A stretch of DNA of 64,000 bases from Actinoplanes lutulentus (GTDB taxonomy: Bacteria > Actinomycetota > Actinomycetes > Mycobacteriales > Micromonosporaceae), in NCBI RefSeq assembly GCF_003259845.1, contig NZ_QLMJ01000014.1, positions 62,001-126,000 of the forward strand, given 5' to 3'. Positions 26,271 through 36,269 of this stretch are shown here, piece by piece (the first letter of the stretch is position 1; every line of letters begins with the position of its first letter). Position numbers and translations under genes: made by a program. Below the pieces are notes generated by a model. The model worked only from the letters and a program-made list of their open reading frames with translations. It was not told where the DNA came from and did not search any database.

Positions 26271-26636
26271 ATGACGGTCAACCCTTATGTCCCGATCGTC
26301 GGGTTGCTGATCCTCGGGGCCCTCTTCGCGTTGTTCTCGGTCTCCGTCGCGCCCATCGTCGGGCCGAAGCGGTACAACCGGGCGAAACTCGATGCTTACG
26401 AATGCGGGATCGAGCCTGCGCCACAGCCCATCGGTGGCGGCCGGTTCCCGGTGAAGTTCTATCTGACCGCGATGCTCTTCATCATCTTCGACATCGAGAC
26501 CATCTTCCTTTACCCGTGGGCCGTCTCGTTCGACGCGCTCGGCCTCTTCGGGTTCGTGGAGATGGTCCTCTTCATCGTCACCGTCTTCATCGCCTACGCG
26601 TACGTGTGGCGGCGCGGCGGCCTGAACTGGGACTGA
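26271..26636 (+). CDS. nuoA: NADH-quinone oxidoreductase subunit A
   Basis: The 121-residue membrane subunit has three hydrophobic segments and the NuoA signature LDAYECGIEP followed by FDIETIFLYPW. It is in the membrane arm near the quinone site. It opens the nuo operon. ATG 26271 has a GGGAG five bases upstream; the GTG at 26265 overlaps that site. Confidence 0.95.
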   Translation: MTVNPYVPIVGLLILGALFALFSVSVAPIVGPKRYNRAKLDAYECGIEPAPQPIGGGRFPVKFYLTAMLFIIFDIETIFLYPWAVSFDALGLFGFVEMVLFIVTVFIAYAYVWRRGGLNWD

Positions 26637-26641
26637 TAACC

Positions 26642-27313
26642 ATGGGAATCGAAGAGAAGCTGCCCAGCGGGATCCTGCTCACCTCGGTGGAGAAACTTTC
26701 CAACTACGCCCGGAAGTCGTCGTTCTGGGGCGCCACCTTCGGTCTGGCCTGCTGCGCGATCGAGATGATGGCCTCCGGCGGCCCGCATTACGACCTGGGC
26801 CGGTGGGGGATGGAAGTCTTCCGGGCCTCGCCCCGGCAGGCCGACCTGATGATCGTTGCAGGGCGTGTCAGCCAGAAGATGGCCCCGGTGGTCAGGCAGA
26901 TCTACGACCAGATGCCCGAACCGCGCTCGGTGATCTCGATGGGCGTCTGCGCCTCGTCGGGCGGCATGTTCAACAACTACGCCATCGTGCAGGGTGTCGA
27001 CCACATCATTCCGGTCGACGTCTATCTGCCGGGCTGTCCACCCAGACCGGAAATGCTGATCGACGCGATCCTCAAGATGCGCGAGAAGGTCATGGCCGCG
27101 CCACTCGGTCCGAACGGGCGCAAGATGCTGGCCCAGCGTGAAGCCGAGGGCAAACTGCCCGTCGTCGCGCCCGGTGCCATGCCGTCGTCGTACCGCGTGG
27201 ACAAGACGCGTCGCGCGGAATGGACTCAGGCGGTCAAGGAAGGCCGTGAGGAGCAATTGCGGATCGAGAACTGGATGAAACTCCAGCCGCATTTGCGGGA
27301 AGGCGCCAAATGA
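26642..27313 (+). CDS. nuoB: NADH-quinone oxidoreductase subunit B
   Basis: The 223-residue subunit carries the four N2-cluster cysteines: the tandem CC in LACCAIEMM, the Cys in GVCASSGGMF, and that in PGCPPRPEML. N2 is the terminal cluster that reduces menaquinone. The C-terminal tail of about 50 residues is charged. ATG 26642 was chosen over upstream frame extension because it overlaps nothing and matches the family start. It overlaps nuoC by 4 bases. Confidence 0.95.
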   Translation: MGIEEKLPSGILLTSVEKLSNYARKSSFWGATFGLACCAIEMMASGGPHYDLGRWGMEVFRASPRQADLMIVAGRVSQKMAPVVRQIYDQMPEPRSVISMGVCASSGGMFNNYAIVQGVDHIIPVDVYLPGCPPRPEMLIDAILKMREKVMAAPLGPNGRKMLAQREAEGKLPVVAPGAMPSSYRVDKTRRAEWTQAVKEGREEQLRIENWMKLQPHLREGAK

Positions 27314-28044
27314 CCATTTCTTCCGACACCCCGTCTTCCGGCACTCAGGGTGGCGTACCGATTACTGCACCGACCGGTGCGAATTTGGGTGCACCAGCTC
27401 AGACCCCGGCCAGCCCCGATAAAGGCATGTTCGGAGTCAAAGGGACCGGAGACGTTTCCGGCTTCGGTCGCCTTGTCCGCCCCCGACCTGCTGTTTTTGA
27501 CAGCCCACGGCCATACGGCGGGTATTTCGACGACGTCTATGACGCGTTGGAGGAAGCTTATCCGGCCTTCTCCGAAGCGATCGAGAAGGTGGTCGTAGAT
27601 AGGGCGGAACTCACACTTCACATCGGGCCCGAGAGAATCACCGAGGTCTGTCAGGTAATGCGTGACGACGAGTCGTTGCGCTTCGAGCTCTGCTCCTCGG
27701 TCGACGCGGTCGATTACCTCGCCACCGACGAGCGCCGGTTCCACGTGACGTACCAGTTGACCTCCATGACGTACCGGCGGCGGGTACGTCTCGAAGTCGC
27801 TGTTGCCGACGGTGTGAGCGTTCCCAGTGTCACCGGCGTCTACCCGACGGCCGACTGGCAGGAGCGCGAGGTCTACGACATGTTCGGCGTCGTTTTCGCC
27901 GGACACCCCAACCTCACCCGGATCCTGATGCCCGACGACTGGGAAGGGCACCCCCAGCGCAAGGACTACCCGCTCGGCGGCGTACCCGTCGAGTACAAGG
28001 GTGCTCAGATTCCGCCGCCGGACCAGCGGAGGGTCTACCAATGA
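27310..28044 (+). CDS. nuoC: NADH-quinone oxidoreductase subunit C
   Basis: The 244-residue peripheral-arm subunit has the family signature DWQEREVYDMFGVVFAGHP and ends near RKDYPLGG. It has a Pro/Ala/Gly-rich N-terminal extension of about 60 residues before the conserved part. It overlaps both nuoB and nuoD by 4 bases. Confidence 0.95.
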   Translation: MTISSDTPSSGTQGGVPITAPTGANLGAPAQTPASPDKGMFGVKGTGDVSGFGRLVRPRPAVFDSPRPYGGYFDDVYDALEEAYPAFSEAIEKVVVDRAELTLHIGPERITEVCQVMRDDESLRFELCSSVDAVDYLATDERRFHVTYQLTSMTYRRRVRLEVAVADGVSVPSVTGVYPTADWQEREVYDMFGVVFAGHPNLTRILMPDDWEGHPQRKDYPLGGVPVEYKGAQIPPPDQRRVYQ

Positions 28045-29366
28045 CGACATCCGAGTACGCGACCGAGCGCGAGACGACCGAGGGCCGGGTCTTCACGGTC
28101 ACCGGCGGTGACTGGGACTCCATCGCCGCCGGCGTCGACCCGCTCAGCAACGAGAAGATCGTCGTCAACATGGGCCCGCAGCACCCGTCGACCCACGGCG
28201 TGCTCCGGCTGGTGTTGGAGCTTGAGGGCGAGACGGTCACCGAGTGCCGCCCCGTCGTCGGTTACCTGCACACCGGGATCGAGAAGAACCTGGAGTACCG
28301 GAACTGGACCCAGGGCGTCACGTTCGTGACGCGGATGGACTACCTCTCCAACATGTCCAACGAGACGGGTTACTGCCTCGCGGTGGAGAAACTGCTCGGG
28401 ATCACCGATCAGATCACCGAGCGGACGAACACGATCCGGGTCATGTTCATGGAACTGCAGCGGATCGCCTCGCACCTGGTCTGGCTCGCCACGACCGGCA
28501 TGGAGCTGGGCGCGATCTCGATGATGCTGTACGGGTTCCGGGAGCGGGAGTACATCCTCGACATCTTCGAGGAGACCTCCGGCCTGCGGATGAACAACGC
28601 GTACATCCGCCCGGGCGGTCTCGCGCAGGACCTGCCGGACTCCGCGGTTCGCAAGATCCGCGACTTCCTGGTGTACCTGCCGAAACGCCTCAAGGAGTAC
28701 GAGGCGATGCTCTCCGACCAGGTCATCTGGCAAAAGCGTACCCAAGGTGTCGCTGTTCTTGATGTGACGGGTTGTCTCTCGCTCGGCATCACGGGCCCGG
28801 TGCTTCGTGCCACCGGCCTGCCGTGGGACCTGCGCAAGACCATGCCGTACTCCGGTTACGACACGTACGAGTTCGACGTGCCGACCGCGACGACGAGCGA
28901 CGTCTGGGGCCGTTACCTGGTGCGGCTGGCGGAGATCCGTGAGTCGCTCAAGATCGTTGAGCAGACTCTGGACCGTCTGCGCCCCGGCCCGATCTGGGTC
29001 GAGGACAAGAAGATCGCCTGGCCGGCGCAGCTCGCGCTCGGCGTGGACGGTCTCGGCAACTCCCTCGAACACGTCGCCAAGATCATGGGTCAGTCGATGG
29101 AGTCGCTGATCCACCACTTCAAGCTCGTGACCGAGGGCTTCCGGGTTCCGCCTGGTCAAGTCTATGTCGCGATCGAGCATCCGCGTGGCGAACTTGGCGT
29201 ACACGCGGTTTCTGACGGTGGCACCCATCCGTACCGGGTGCATTACCGGGAGCCGAGCTTCGTGAACCTGCAGGCCATCCCCGCGATGGCCGAGGGGGCG
29301 CTGCTCGCCGACGTGATCGCCGGCGGCGCCTCCCTGGACCCCGTGATGGGTGGGTGTGACCGCTGA
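28041..29366 (+). CDS. nuoD: NADH-quinone oxidoreductase subunit D
   Basis: The 441-residue 49-kDa homologue has NMGPQHPSTHGVLRL near the N-terminus, the residues that line the quinone cavity with NuoB, and the C-terminal hydrogenase-like region DPVMGGCDR. Length is normal. The last base of its stop is the first base of nuoE. Confidence 0.96.
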   Translation: MTTSEYATERETTEGRVFTVTGGDWDSIAAGVDPLSNEKIVVNMGPQHPSTHGVLRLVLELEGETVTECRPVVGYLHTGIEKNLEYRNWTQGVTFVTRMDYLSNMSNETGYCLAVEKLLGITDQITERTNTIRVMFMELQRIASHLVWLATTGMELGAISMMLYGFREREYILDIFEETSGLRMNNAYIRPGGLAQDLPDSAVRKIRDFLVYLPKRLKEYEAMLSDQVIWQKRTQGVAVLDVTGCLSLGITGPVLRATGLPWDLRKTMPYSGYDTYEFDVPTATTSDVWGRYLVRLAEIRESLKIVEQTLDRLRPGPIWVEDKKIAWPAQLALGVDGLGNSLEHVAKIMGQSMESLIHHFKLVTEGFRVPPGQVYVAIEHPRGELGVHAVSDGGTHPYRVHYREPSFVNLQAIPAMAEGALLADVIAGGASLDPVMGGCDR

Positions 29367-30526
29367 TGTCGGAAACCACTGTGGACTTCTCGCCGGCCGC
29401 CTCTCCGCTCGCGGAGACGCTGCTCGAGCCGGCACTCGAAATCCTCGCCCGGTACCCGGTCGGCCGGGAGCGTTCCGCGCTCCTGCCGCTGCTGCACCTC
29501 GTGCAGACCGAGGAGGGTTTCGTCAGCCCGCGCGGTGTGGCGTTCTGCGCCGAGATCCTGGGCATCAACAAGGCCCAGGTCGGCGCGGTCGCCACGTTCT
29601 ACACCATGTACAAGCGCCGCCCGACCGGCGAATACCTGGTCAGCGTCTGCACCAACACCCTGTGCAACGTGCTCGGCGGCCAGCAGGTCTACGACGGGCT
29701 GGTCGAGCACCTCGGCGTCGGCCATGACCAGACCACGGCCGACGGCAAGATCACGCTGGAGCACGCCGAGTGCCTCGCGGCCTGCGACTACGCGCCGGTG
29801 GTGACGGTCAACTACGACTTCACGGTCGACCAGGCCACCCCGGAGTCAGCCGTCGAGCTGGTCGAGCAGCTGCGCCAGGGCGAGCGGCCGACACCGAGCC
29901 GGGGCGCCCGGATCTGCTCACTGAAGGACATGCAGTACCAGCTGGCCGGGTTCGCGGACCCGCGCGAGGGCGCGGTCGGCGACGGCGTGGCCGGTGCGCC
30001 GACGCTGCGCGGCGTGCGCCTCGCTCAGGAGCACGGTGTCGCGGTGGCCGGATTCGACCCGGACACCCCGATCACCAAGACCAAGCCGTCCCGCGACGAG
30101 AGCGCGCTCCCGCCGCGACCGGCGGAGGAGAAGCCCGCGGGCCGTCTCGCGACGCTGGCGAACAAGGCGGCGACGGTGGCCAAGACAGCCGCCGGCACGG
30201 TGGCGGAAAAGGTCGGCGAGCACCGCCACGCCGGCCGTACCACCGACACCGGCGACGTCAAGGACCCCGAGGTACGGGCAGCGGAGAGCCGCAACCCGAC
30301 AGCGGACACGCCGGCTCCATCCGGAACAGCGACGGAAGGCGCGGCCACCGCGCAGGCACCGGAGCCGAGCAATCCGGCCGAGGCCGCTGGTGTGGCCGGC
30401 AACGAGCCGGCCGGCGACGGCAAACCCGCTGGTGACGGCACACGTGGCGAGCGGATCGTCGCTCAGCGCACCGTCGGGCCGAAACCGGCCACCAACGTCC
30501 CGCGTGGCACCGAGGAGGAGAAGTGA
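29366..30526 (+). CDS. nuoE: NADH-quinone oxidoreductase subunit E with long C-terminal tail
   Basis: The 386-residue protein has the NuoE thioredoxin-like domain at 1-205, with N1a cluster cysteines in SVCTNTLCN and ECLAACDY. The remaining 180 residues are a Lys/Ala/Pro/Thr-rich low-complexity tail without cysteine, making the protein nearly twice the usual length. The tail is in frame and is followed by nuoF with 4 bases of overlap. Related actinobacteria may share it. Confidence 0.93.
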   Translation: MSETTVDFSPAASPLAETLLEPALEILARYPVGRERSALLPLLHLVQTEEGFVSPRGVAFCAEILGINKAQVGAVATFYTMYKRRPTGEYLVSVCTNTLCNVLGGQQVYDGLVEHLGVGHDQTTADGKITLEHAECLAACDYAPVVTVNYDFTVDQATPESAVELVEQLRQGERPTPSRGARICSLKDMQYQLAGFADPREGAVGDGVAGAPTLRGVRLAQEHGVAVAGFDPDTPITKTKPSRDESALPPRPAEEKPAGRLATLANKAATVAKTAAGTVAEKVGEHRHAGRTTDTGDVKDPEVRAAESRNPTADTPAPSGTATEGAATAQAPEPSNPAEAAGVAGNEPAGDGKPAGDGTRGERIVAQRTVGPKPATNVPRGTEEEK

Positions 30527-31839
30527 CCCAGCCCCGGCCGGAGGTCCTCCAGAAGCTCACCCCCGTCCTCACCAAGCGCTGGCTCTCGCCGGACGCCTGG
30601 CAGATCGGCGTCTACGAGCGGCTGGACGGGTACCTGGCGTTGCGCAAGGCGCTCGACGTGCACCCCGACGATCTGATTCAGCTGGTGAAGGACTCCGGCC
30701 TGCGCGGCCGGGGCGGCGCCGGCTTCCCGACCGGCCTGAAGTGGGGTTTCATCCCGCAGGGCGACGGCAAGCCGCACTACCTCGTGATCAACGCGGACGA
30801 GGGCGAGCCGGGCACCTGCAAGGACCTGCCGCTGATGACGTACGACCCGCACTCGCTGGTGGAGGGCGCGATCATCGCCTCCTACGCCATCCGGGCGAAC
30901 CGGGCGTTCATCTACATCCGCGGTGAGGCCGTGCACGCGGCCCGCCGGCTGCGGCACGCGGTCGACGAGGCGTACAAGGCCGGGTACCTCGGCAAGAACA
31001 TCCTCGGGTCCGGCTTCGACCTGGACCTGGTGGTGCACAGCGGCGCCGGGGCGTACATCTGCGGCGAGGAGACAGCGCTGCTGGACTCGCTGGAAGGCTT
31101 CCGCGGTCAGCCCCGGCTGCGCCCGCCCTTCCCGGCCATCGCCGGCCTGTACGCGAGCCCGACCGTGGTCAACAACGTCGGCACGATCGCTTCGGTGCCG
31201 TACGTGATCCTCGGTGGCGCGGACTGGTGGAAGAGCATGGGCACCGAGAAATCGGCCGGCCCGATGATCTATTCGCTGTCCGGCCGGGTGGTCAACCCGG
31301 GCCAGTACGAGTGCGGCCTCGGCATCACCCTGCGCGAGCTGATCGAGCTGGCCGGGGGCATGCAGCCGGGCCACAACCTGAAGTTCTGGACACCCGGCGG
31401 ATCGTCGACGCCGATGCTGACCGCCGAGCACATCGACACCCCGATGGACTTCGAGGGTGTCGCGGCGGCCGGGTCGATTCTCGGCACCACGGCGATGCAG
31501 ATCTTCTCGGACCAGGACTGCCCGGTCTACAACACGTGGCGGTGGCTGGAGTTCTACCACCACGAGTCGTGCGGCAAGTGCACCCCGTGCCGCGAGGGCA
31601 ACTACTGGATGGTCCGCACCTACCGGCGGATCCTGACCGGCCACGGCACCCTCGCCGACCTGGACACCCTGCAGGACACCGCGGACAACATCTTCGGCCG
31701 GTCGTTCTGCGGCCTCGGTGACGGCGCCGCGACCCCGGTCGTGTCGACGCTCAAGTGGTTCCGGGACGACTACCTCGGTTACATCGAGGGCCGCACCGCC
31801 CCGCGTCTGTCGGAGAAGACCCTGGTGGGAGCTCACTGA
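30523..31839 (+). CDS. nuoF: NADH-quinone oxidoreductase subunit F (NADH-binding)
   Basis: The 438-residue subunit carries the NADH/FMN motif LRGRGGAGFPTGLKWG and the N3 cluster cysteines in ESCGKCTPCREG plus SFCGLGD. It takes electrons from NADH. It starts with GTG and overlaps both neighbours. Confidence 0.96.
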   Translation: MTQPRPEVLQKLTPVLTKRWLSPDAWQIGVYERLDGYLALRKALDVHPDDLIQLVKDSGLRGRGGAGFPTGLKWGFIPQGDGKPHYLVINADEGEPGTCKDLPLMTYDPHSLVEGAIIASYAIRANRAFIYIRGEAVHAARRLRHAVDEAYKAGYLGKNILGSGFDLDLVVHSGAGAYICGEETALLDSLEGFRGQPRLRPPFPAIAGLYASPTVVNNVGTIASVPYVILGGADWWKSMGTEKSAGPMIYSLSGRVVNPGQYECGLGITLRELIELAGGMQPGHNLKFWTPGGSSTPMLTAEHIDTPMDFEGVAAAGSILGTTAMQIFSDQDCPVYNTWRWLEFYHHESCGKCTPCREGNYWMVRTYRRILTGHGTLADLDTLQDTADNIFGRSFCGLGDGAATPVVSTLKWFRDDYLGYIEGRTAPRLSEKTLVGAH

Positions 31840-34334
31840 TGACCGATGTAGCGAAAAAGGCTGACACCGTCACCCTGACCATCGACGGCATCGAGGTGAC
31901 CGCCCAGAAGGGCGAGCTGGTCATCCGGGTCGCCGAGCGGATGGGTGTCGCCATCCCGCGGTTCTGTGACCACCCGCTGCTCGCACCGGCCGGCGCCTGC
32001 CGGCAGTGCCTCGTCGAGGTGGAGGGCCAGCGCAAGCCGGTGGCCTCCTGCACCCAGACGGTGGCCGAGGGCATGGTGGTGAAAACCCAGCTCAGTTCGC
32101 CGGTGGCCGCGAAAGCGCAGGCCGGCGTCATGGAGCTGCTCCTGATCAACCACCCGCTCGACTGCCCGACCTGCGACAAGGGCGGCGAGTGCCCCCTGCA
32201 GAACCAGGCGATGAGCACCGGCCGGGCCGACTCGCGCTTCGTCGAACCGAAGCGTGAGTACGAGAAGCCGATCCACATCTCCAGCCAGGTGCTGCTGGAC
32301 CGGGAGCGGTGCATTCTCTGCCAGCGCTGCACCCGGTTCTCCGAGGAGATCGCCGGGGACAAGTTCATCGACTTGATGGACCGCTCCTCCGGCGAGCAGA
32401 TCAACGTCTACCGGGACGACTTCTTCGGCGGCGAGGGCACCGGGGACGGTCAGGTCGGCGAGGGCGAGGGGGACGTTCCGTTCAACTCCTACTTCTCCGG
32501 CAACACCATCCAGATCTGCCCGGTCGGCGCGCTGACCAGCGATCAGTACCGGTTCCGCGCCCGCCCGTTCGACCTGGTCTCCACGCCGACGACGTGTGAG
32601 CACTGCGCCGGCGGCTGCTCGTTGCGAGCCGACCACCGGCGCGGCAAGGTGCTGCGCCGGCTGGCCGGCGACGACCCCGCGGTGAACGAGGAATGGAACT
32701 GCGACAAGGGCCGCTGGGGCTTCCGCTACACCACGGCCTCCGACCGGATCATGACGCCGCTCGTGCGCGACGCGGTCACCGGTCAGCTGCGCGAGGCCTC
32801 CTGGAGCGAGGCCCTGCTCGCGGCGGCGGAGGGACTGAAAGCCGCGCAAGAGCGCGGCGTCGGTGTCCTTCCCGGCGGTCGGCTTACTGTCGAGGATGCG
32901 TACGCGTACGCCAAGTTCGCCCGCATCGTCCTCGGCACCAACGACGTCGACTTCCGGGCCCGGCCGATCCGCGCCACGGCATCGCCGGTGACCACGACCG
33001 AGGAGGCCGACTTCCTGGCCGCCGCGGTCGCCGGGATCACCGACGTGACGTACGAGGCGGTGGAGAACGCGTCCTCGGTTCTCATCGTCGGGCTCGAGCC
33101 GGAGGAGGAGGCGGCGATCCTCTTCCTGCGGCTCCGCAAGGGTCACCTCAAGAAGAAGCTCAAGGTCACGGCCGTTAGCCCGTACCTTTCCCGGGGTTTT
33201 GAAAAGCTCGGCGCCGCGCTTGTCGCGGCCGTTCCGGGTGATGAAGCCCGGCTGCTCAACACCGACCCGGCGGTCGCCGGCGCGCTCAGCGCGCCCGGCA
33301 GCATCCTGATCGTGGGCGAGCGGCTGGCCACCGTTCCGGGTGGTCTCTCGGCGGCGGCCGCGCTGGCCGAGCGGACCGGCGCTCGCCTTGTGTGGGTGCC
33401 GCGCCGGGCCGGTGACCGGGGTGCGCTCGACACCGGTTGCCTGCCGAACCTGCTGCCCGGAGGCCGTCCGGTCACCGACGAGTCGGCTCGTGCCGAGCTC
33501 TCGCTGGCCTGGGGGACCGAGCCGGGTGCATTGCCCGGCACGCCCGGACGCGACATCGACCAGATCGTCGCGGCGGCCGCGGACGGCACCCTCGGCGCTC
33601 TGCTGGTCGGCGGCGTGGACCCGGCCGACCTGGCCGACCCGGTGCTGGCCGAGCAGGCGCTCGACGCCGTTCCGTTCCTGGTCAGCCTGGAGATGCGGCA
33701 GAGCGCGGTGACCCGGCGTGCCGACGTGGTGCTGCCGATCGCCCCGGCGGTCGAGAAGGCCGGCACCTACCTGAACTGGGAGGGACGGCTCCGCTCGTTC
33801 GACGCGGTGCTGCCCAGCACGGCGATGACCGACGGACGGGTGCTCGAAGCGATCGCGGCGCTGCTCGACGTCACGCTCGGCACCGGTGACGTCTCGGCGA
33901 TCCGGCGCGAGCTGGGTGCGCTGCCTGCCGCCGCGGCCCGTCCGGCGGCCCCGGCCACCGCGCCGGTCGAGACGGCCCAGCTCGGTGAGCACGAGGCGGT
34001 GCTCGCCACCTGGAACCAGGCGATCGACCTGGGCTCGCTCCAGGACGGTGACGAGGCCCTGGCCGGCACGGCTCGCCCGTCGGTGGCCCGGATCGGCAAG
34101 GCCCTGGCCGAGTCGCTCGGTGTGATCGACGGTGACCTGATCACGGTCAGCACCGACCGCGGCGGCGTGACGCTGCCGGCCGCGATCACCGACCTGCCGC
34201 CGGCTGTGGTCTGGGTGCCCACCAACTCGCCGGGATCGACGGTGCGCCGCAACCTCGGTGTGACCGCCGGCGCGGTGGTCCGGCTGCAAGCCGGCGTCCC
34301 TGGTCCGATCCTTGCCGAAGGGGCTGCTCTGTGA
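31839..34334 (+). CDS. nuoG: NADH-quinone oxidoreductase subunit G
   Basis: The 831-residue subunit has an N-terminal [2Fe-2S] domain (RFCDHPLLAPAGACRQC), a His-containing N5 region (DCPTCDKGGECPLQNQ), N4 cysteines in RCILCQRC, and a molybdopterin-type region with the extra N7-type set CEHCAGGCSLR and WNCDKGRWG. The C-terminal region lacks conserved catalytic residues as usual. ATG 31839 shares one base with the nuoF stop. Confidence 0.95.
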   Translation: MTDVAKKADTVTLTIDGIEVTAQKGELVIRVAERMGVAIPRFCDHPLLAPAGACRQCLVEVEGQRKPVASCTQTVAEGMVVKTQLSSPVAAKAQAGVMELLLINHPLDCPTCDKGGECPLQNQAMSTGRADSRFVEPKREYEKPIHISSQVLLDRERCILCQRCTRFSEEIAGDKFIDLMDRSSGEQINVYRDDFFGGEGTGDGQVGEGEGDVPFNSYFSGNTIQICPVGALTSDQYRFRARPFDLVSTPTTCEHCAGGCSLRADHRRGKVLRRLAGDDPAVNEEWNCDKGRWGFRYTTASDRIMTPLVRDAVTGQLREASWSEALLAAAEGLKAAQERGVGVLPGGRLTVEDAYAYAKFARIVLGTNDVDFRARPIRATASPVTTTEEADFLAAAVAGITDVTYEAVENASSVLIVGLEPEEEAAILFLRLRKGHLKKKLKVTAVSPYLSRGFEKLGAALVAAVPGDEARLLNTDPAVAGALSAPGSILIVGERLATVPGGLSAAAALAERTGARLVWVPRRAGDRGALDTGCLPNLLPGGRPVTDESARAELSLAWGTEPGALPGTPGRDIDQIVAAAADGTLGALLVGGVDPADLADPVLAEQALDAVPFLVSLEMRQSAVTRRADVVLPIAPAVEKAGTYLNWEGRLRSFDAVLPSTAMTDGRVLEAIAALLDVTLGTGDVSAIRRELGALPAAAARPAAPATAPVETAQLGEHEAVLATWNQAIDLGSLQDGDEALAGTARPSVARIGKALAESLGVIDGDLITVSTDRGGVTLPAAITDLPPAVVWVPTNSPGSTVRRNLGVTAGAVVRLQAGVPGPILAEGAAL

Positions 34335-35698
34335 ACGCGATTCTGGCGGCGCACGCCGTCGATCCGACACTGGAGACGTTCGAGAACGACATCTGGTGGA
34401 TCTCGCTGATCAAGCTGTTCGGGTTGTTCGTGCTGCTCCTGCTGCTGACCCTGTTCACGATCAACTATGAGCGCAAGGTCGTGGCCCGGATGGCGGTCCG
34501 GCCGGGTCCCAACCAGGTCGGTTTCCGAGGCTATCTCCAGAGCCTCACCGACGGCCTGAAGCTGCCGTTCAAGGAAGAGATCATCCCGAGGACCGCCGAC
34601 AAGGTGGTCTACTTCATCGCTCCGGTGATCTCCGCGACGGTGGCGTTCACCGCGTTCTCGGTGATCCCGTTCGGTGGCGTCGTCAACATGTTCGGCCAGC
34701 AGACCGCGCTTCAGCTCACCGACGTGCCGGTCTCGGTGCTGGTGCTGCTCGCGTGCTCCTCGATGGCGGTGTACGGCGTGGTGCTGGCCGGCTGGGCTTC
34801 CGGTTCGACGTACCCGCTGCTCGGTGGCCTGCGGTCGAGCGCGCAGATGATCTCGTACGAGGTCGCGATGGGTCTGTCCATCGTGGCGGTGTTCATGAAC
34901 GCCGGCACGATGAGCACGTCGCAGATCGTCGCGGCGCAGGCCTCCGGTGAACCGATCAACATCTTCGGCATCGACCTGACCGCACCCGGCTGGTACGCGG
35001 TACAGCTGCTGCCGAGCTTCGTGATCTACATGATCGCAGCGGTCGGCGAGACCAACCGGGCGCCGTTCGACCTGCCCGAGGCGGAGTCCGAGCTGGTCGG
35101 CGGCTTCCACACGGAGTACTCGTCGTTCAAGTTCGCGCTCTTCTTCCTCGCCGAGTACATCAACATGATCACCGTCTCGGCGTTCTGCACGACGCTCTTC
35201 CTCGGCGGCTGGCGCGCTCCCGCGCCGATCACCACCGTCTGGGAAGGAGCCAACTCCGGCTACTGGCCGCTGATCTGGTTCTTCGGCAAGGTGCTGATCC
35301 TGCTCTTCGGCTTCATCTGGCTGCGGGCCACGCTGCCGCGCATGCGCTACGACCAGTTCATGCGCTTCGGCTGGAAGGTCCTCATCCCGGTCAACCTGGT
35401 GTGGATCCTCTTCCTGGCGTACTTCAAGGTCGCCCGCAGCGGCGAGCTGTCCACCGAGGTCCGGTGGATCTCCACCGGTGCCATCGCGCTGCTCGTGCTG
35501 GTGATCGCCTGGCGCTGGCCGTCGCCGAAGAAGCCGAGGCAGATCCCGATCGAGGAGGAACTCGCCCTGAGACCACCGGGCAGCTTCCCGATTCCCCCGA
35601 TGGATCTCCAGGTGCCGCCGAGCCCACGCGCACGCCGAGCAGTGGCCGAACGTGCCCCGGCCACCGTCGGCGGCGACTCCGAGACGAAGGAGGTGTGA
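34331..35698 (+). CDS. nuoH: NADH-quinone oxidoreductase subunit H
   Basis: The 455-residue subunit has eight or more membrane segments, with the quinone-site loops at VRPGPNQVGFRG and ETNRAPFDLPEAESELVGG. It links the peripheral arm to the pump modules. The last 60 residues form a Pro/Arg-rich cytoplasmic tail absent from many homologues. It starts with GTG. Confidence 0.95.
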   Translation: MNAILAAHAVDPTLETFENDIWWISLIKLFGLFVLLLLLTLFTINYERKVVARMAVRPGPNQVGFRGYLQSLTDGLKLPFKEEIIPRTADKVVYFIAPVISATVAFTAFSVIPFGGVVNMFGQQTALQLTDVPVSVLVLLACSSMAVYGVVLAGWASGSTYPLLGGLRSSAQMISYEVAMGLSIVAVFMNAGTMSTSQIVAAQASGEPINIFGIDLTAPGWYAVQLLPSFVIYMIAAVGETNRAPFDLPEAESELVGGFHTEYSSFKFALFFLAEYINMITVSAFCTTLFLGGWRAPAPITTVWEGANSGYWPLIWFFGKVLILLFGFIWLRATLPRMRYDQFMRFGWKVLIPVNLVWILFLAYFKVARSGELSTEVRWISTGAIALLVLVIAWRWPSPKKPRQIPIEEELALRPPGSFPIPPMDLQVPPSPRARRAVAERAPATVGGDSETKEV

Positions 35699-35699
35699 C

Positions 35700-36269
35700 G
35701 TGGCTTCACTGACCGGCTCCTTCAAGGGTTTCGGTGTGACCTTCGCGCACATGTTCCGCAAAGTGATCACGACCGACTACCCGTTCTCACCGCCGAAGCC
35801 CGCACCTCGGTACCACGGCCGGCACATCCTCAACCGTCACCCGGACGGCCTGGAGAAGTGCATCGGCTGCGAGCTGTGCGCCTGGGCCTGCCCGGCCGAC
35901 GCGATCTACGTCGAGGGTGGCGACAACACCGACGAGCAGCGCTTCTCGCCCGGCGAGCGGTACGCCAGCGTCTACCAGATCAATTACGCCCGGTGCATCT
36001 TCTGCGGGCTCTGCATCGAGGCCTGCCCGACCCGGTCGCTCACCATGAGCAACGAGTACGAGCTGGCCCGGGACAACCGCCAGGACCTGATCTTCACGAA
36101 GAAGGAGCTCCTGGCGCCGCTGCTGCCCGGCATGGAGCAGCCGCCCCACCCGATGCGGCTCGGTGAGACCGACAAGGACTACTACCTCGGCGCGCTCACC
36201 AACCCGGGCACCTCGGCCGGCGCCGAGCGGGCGCCGTGGTCCGAGAACGAGACCAGGGAGGCCAACTGA
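35700..36269 (+). CDS. nuoI: NADH-quinone oxidoreductase subunit I
   Basis: The 189-residue ferredoxin-like subunit has two [4Fe-4S] motifs (CIGCELCAWACP and CIFCGLCIEACP) for clusters N6a and N6b. It starts with GTG one base after the nuoH stop and shares one base with the nuoJ start. Confidence 0.96.
   Translation: MASLTGSFKGFGVTFAHMFRKVITTDYPFSPPKPAPRYHGRHILNRHPDGLEKCIGCELCAWACPADAIYVEGGDNTDEQRFSPGERYASVYQINYARCIFCGLCIEACPTRSLTMSNEYELARDNRQDLIFTKKELLAPLLPGMEQPPHPMRLGETDKDYYLGALTNPGTSAGAERAPWSENETREAN

Noticed and set aside
31833..34370. 845-codon open frame on the minus strand
   Set aside because: It is the mirror of nuoG; composition (Arg/Gly/Asp-rich, no domain) is typical of antisense frames in high-GC DNA.
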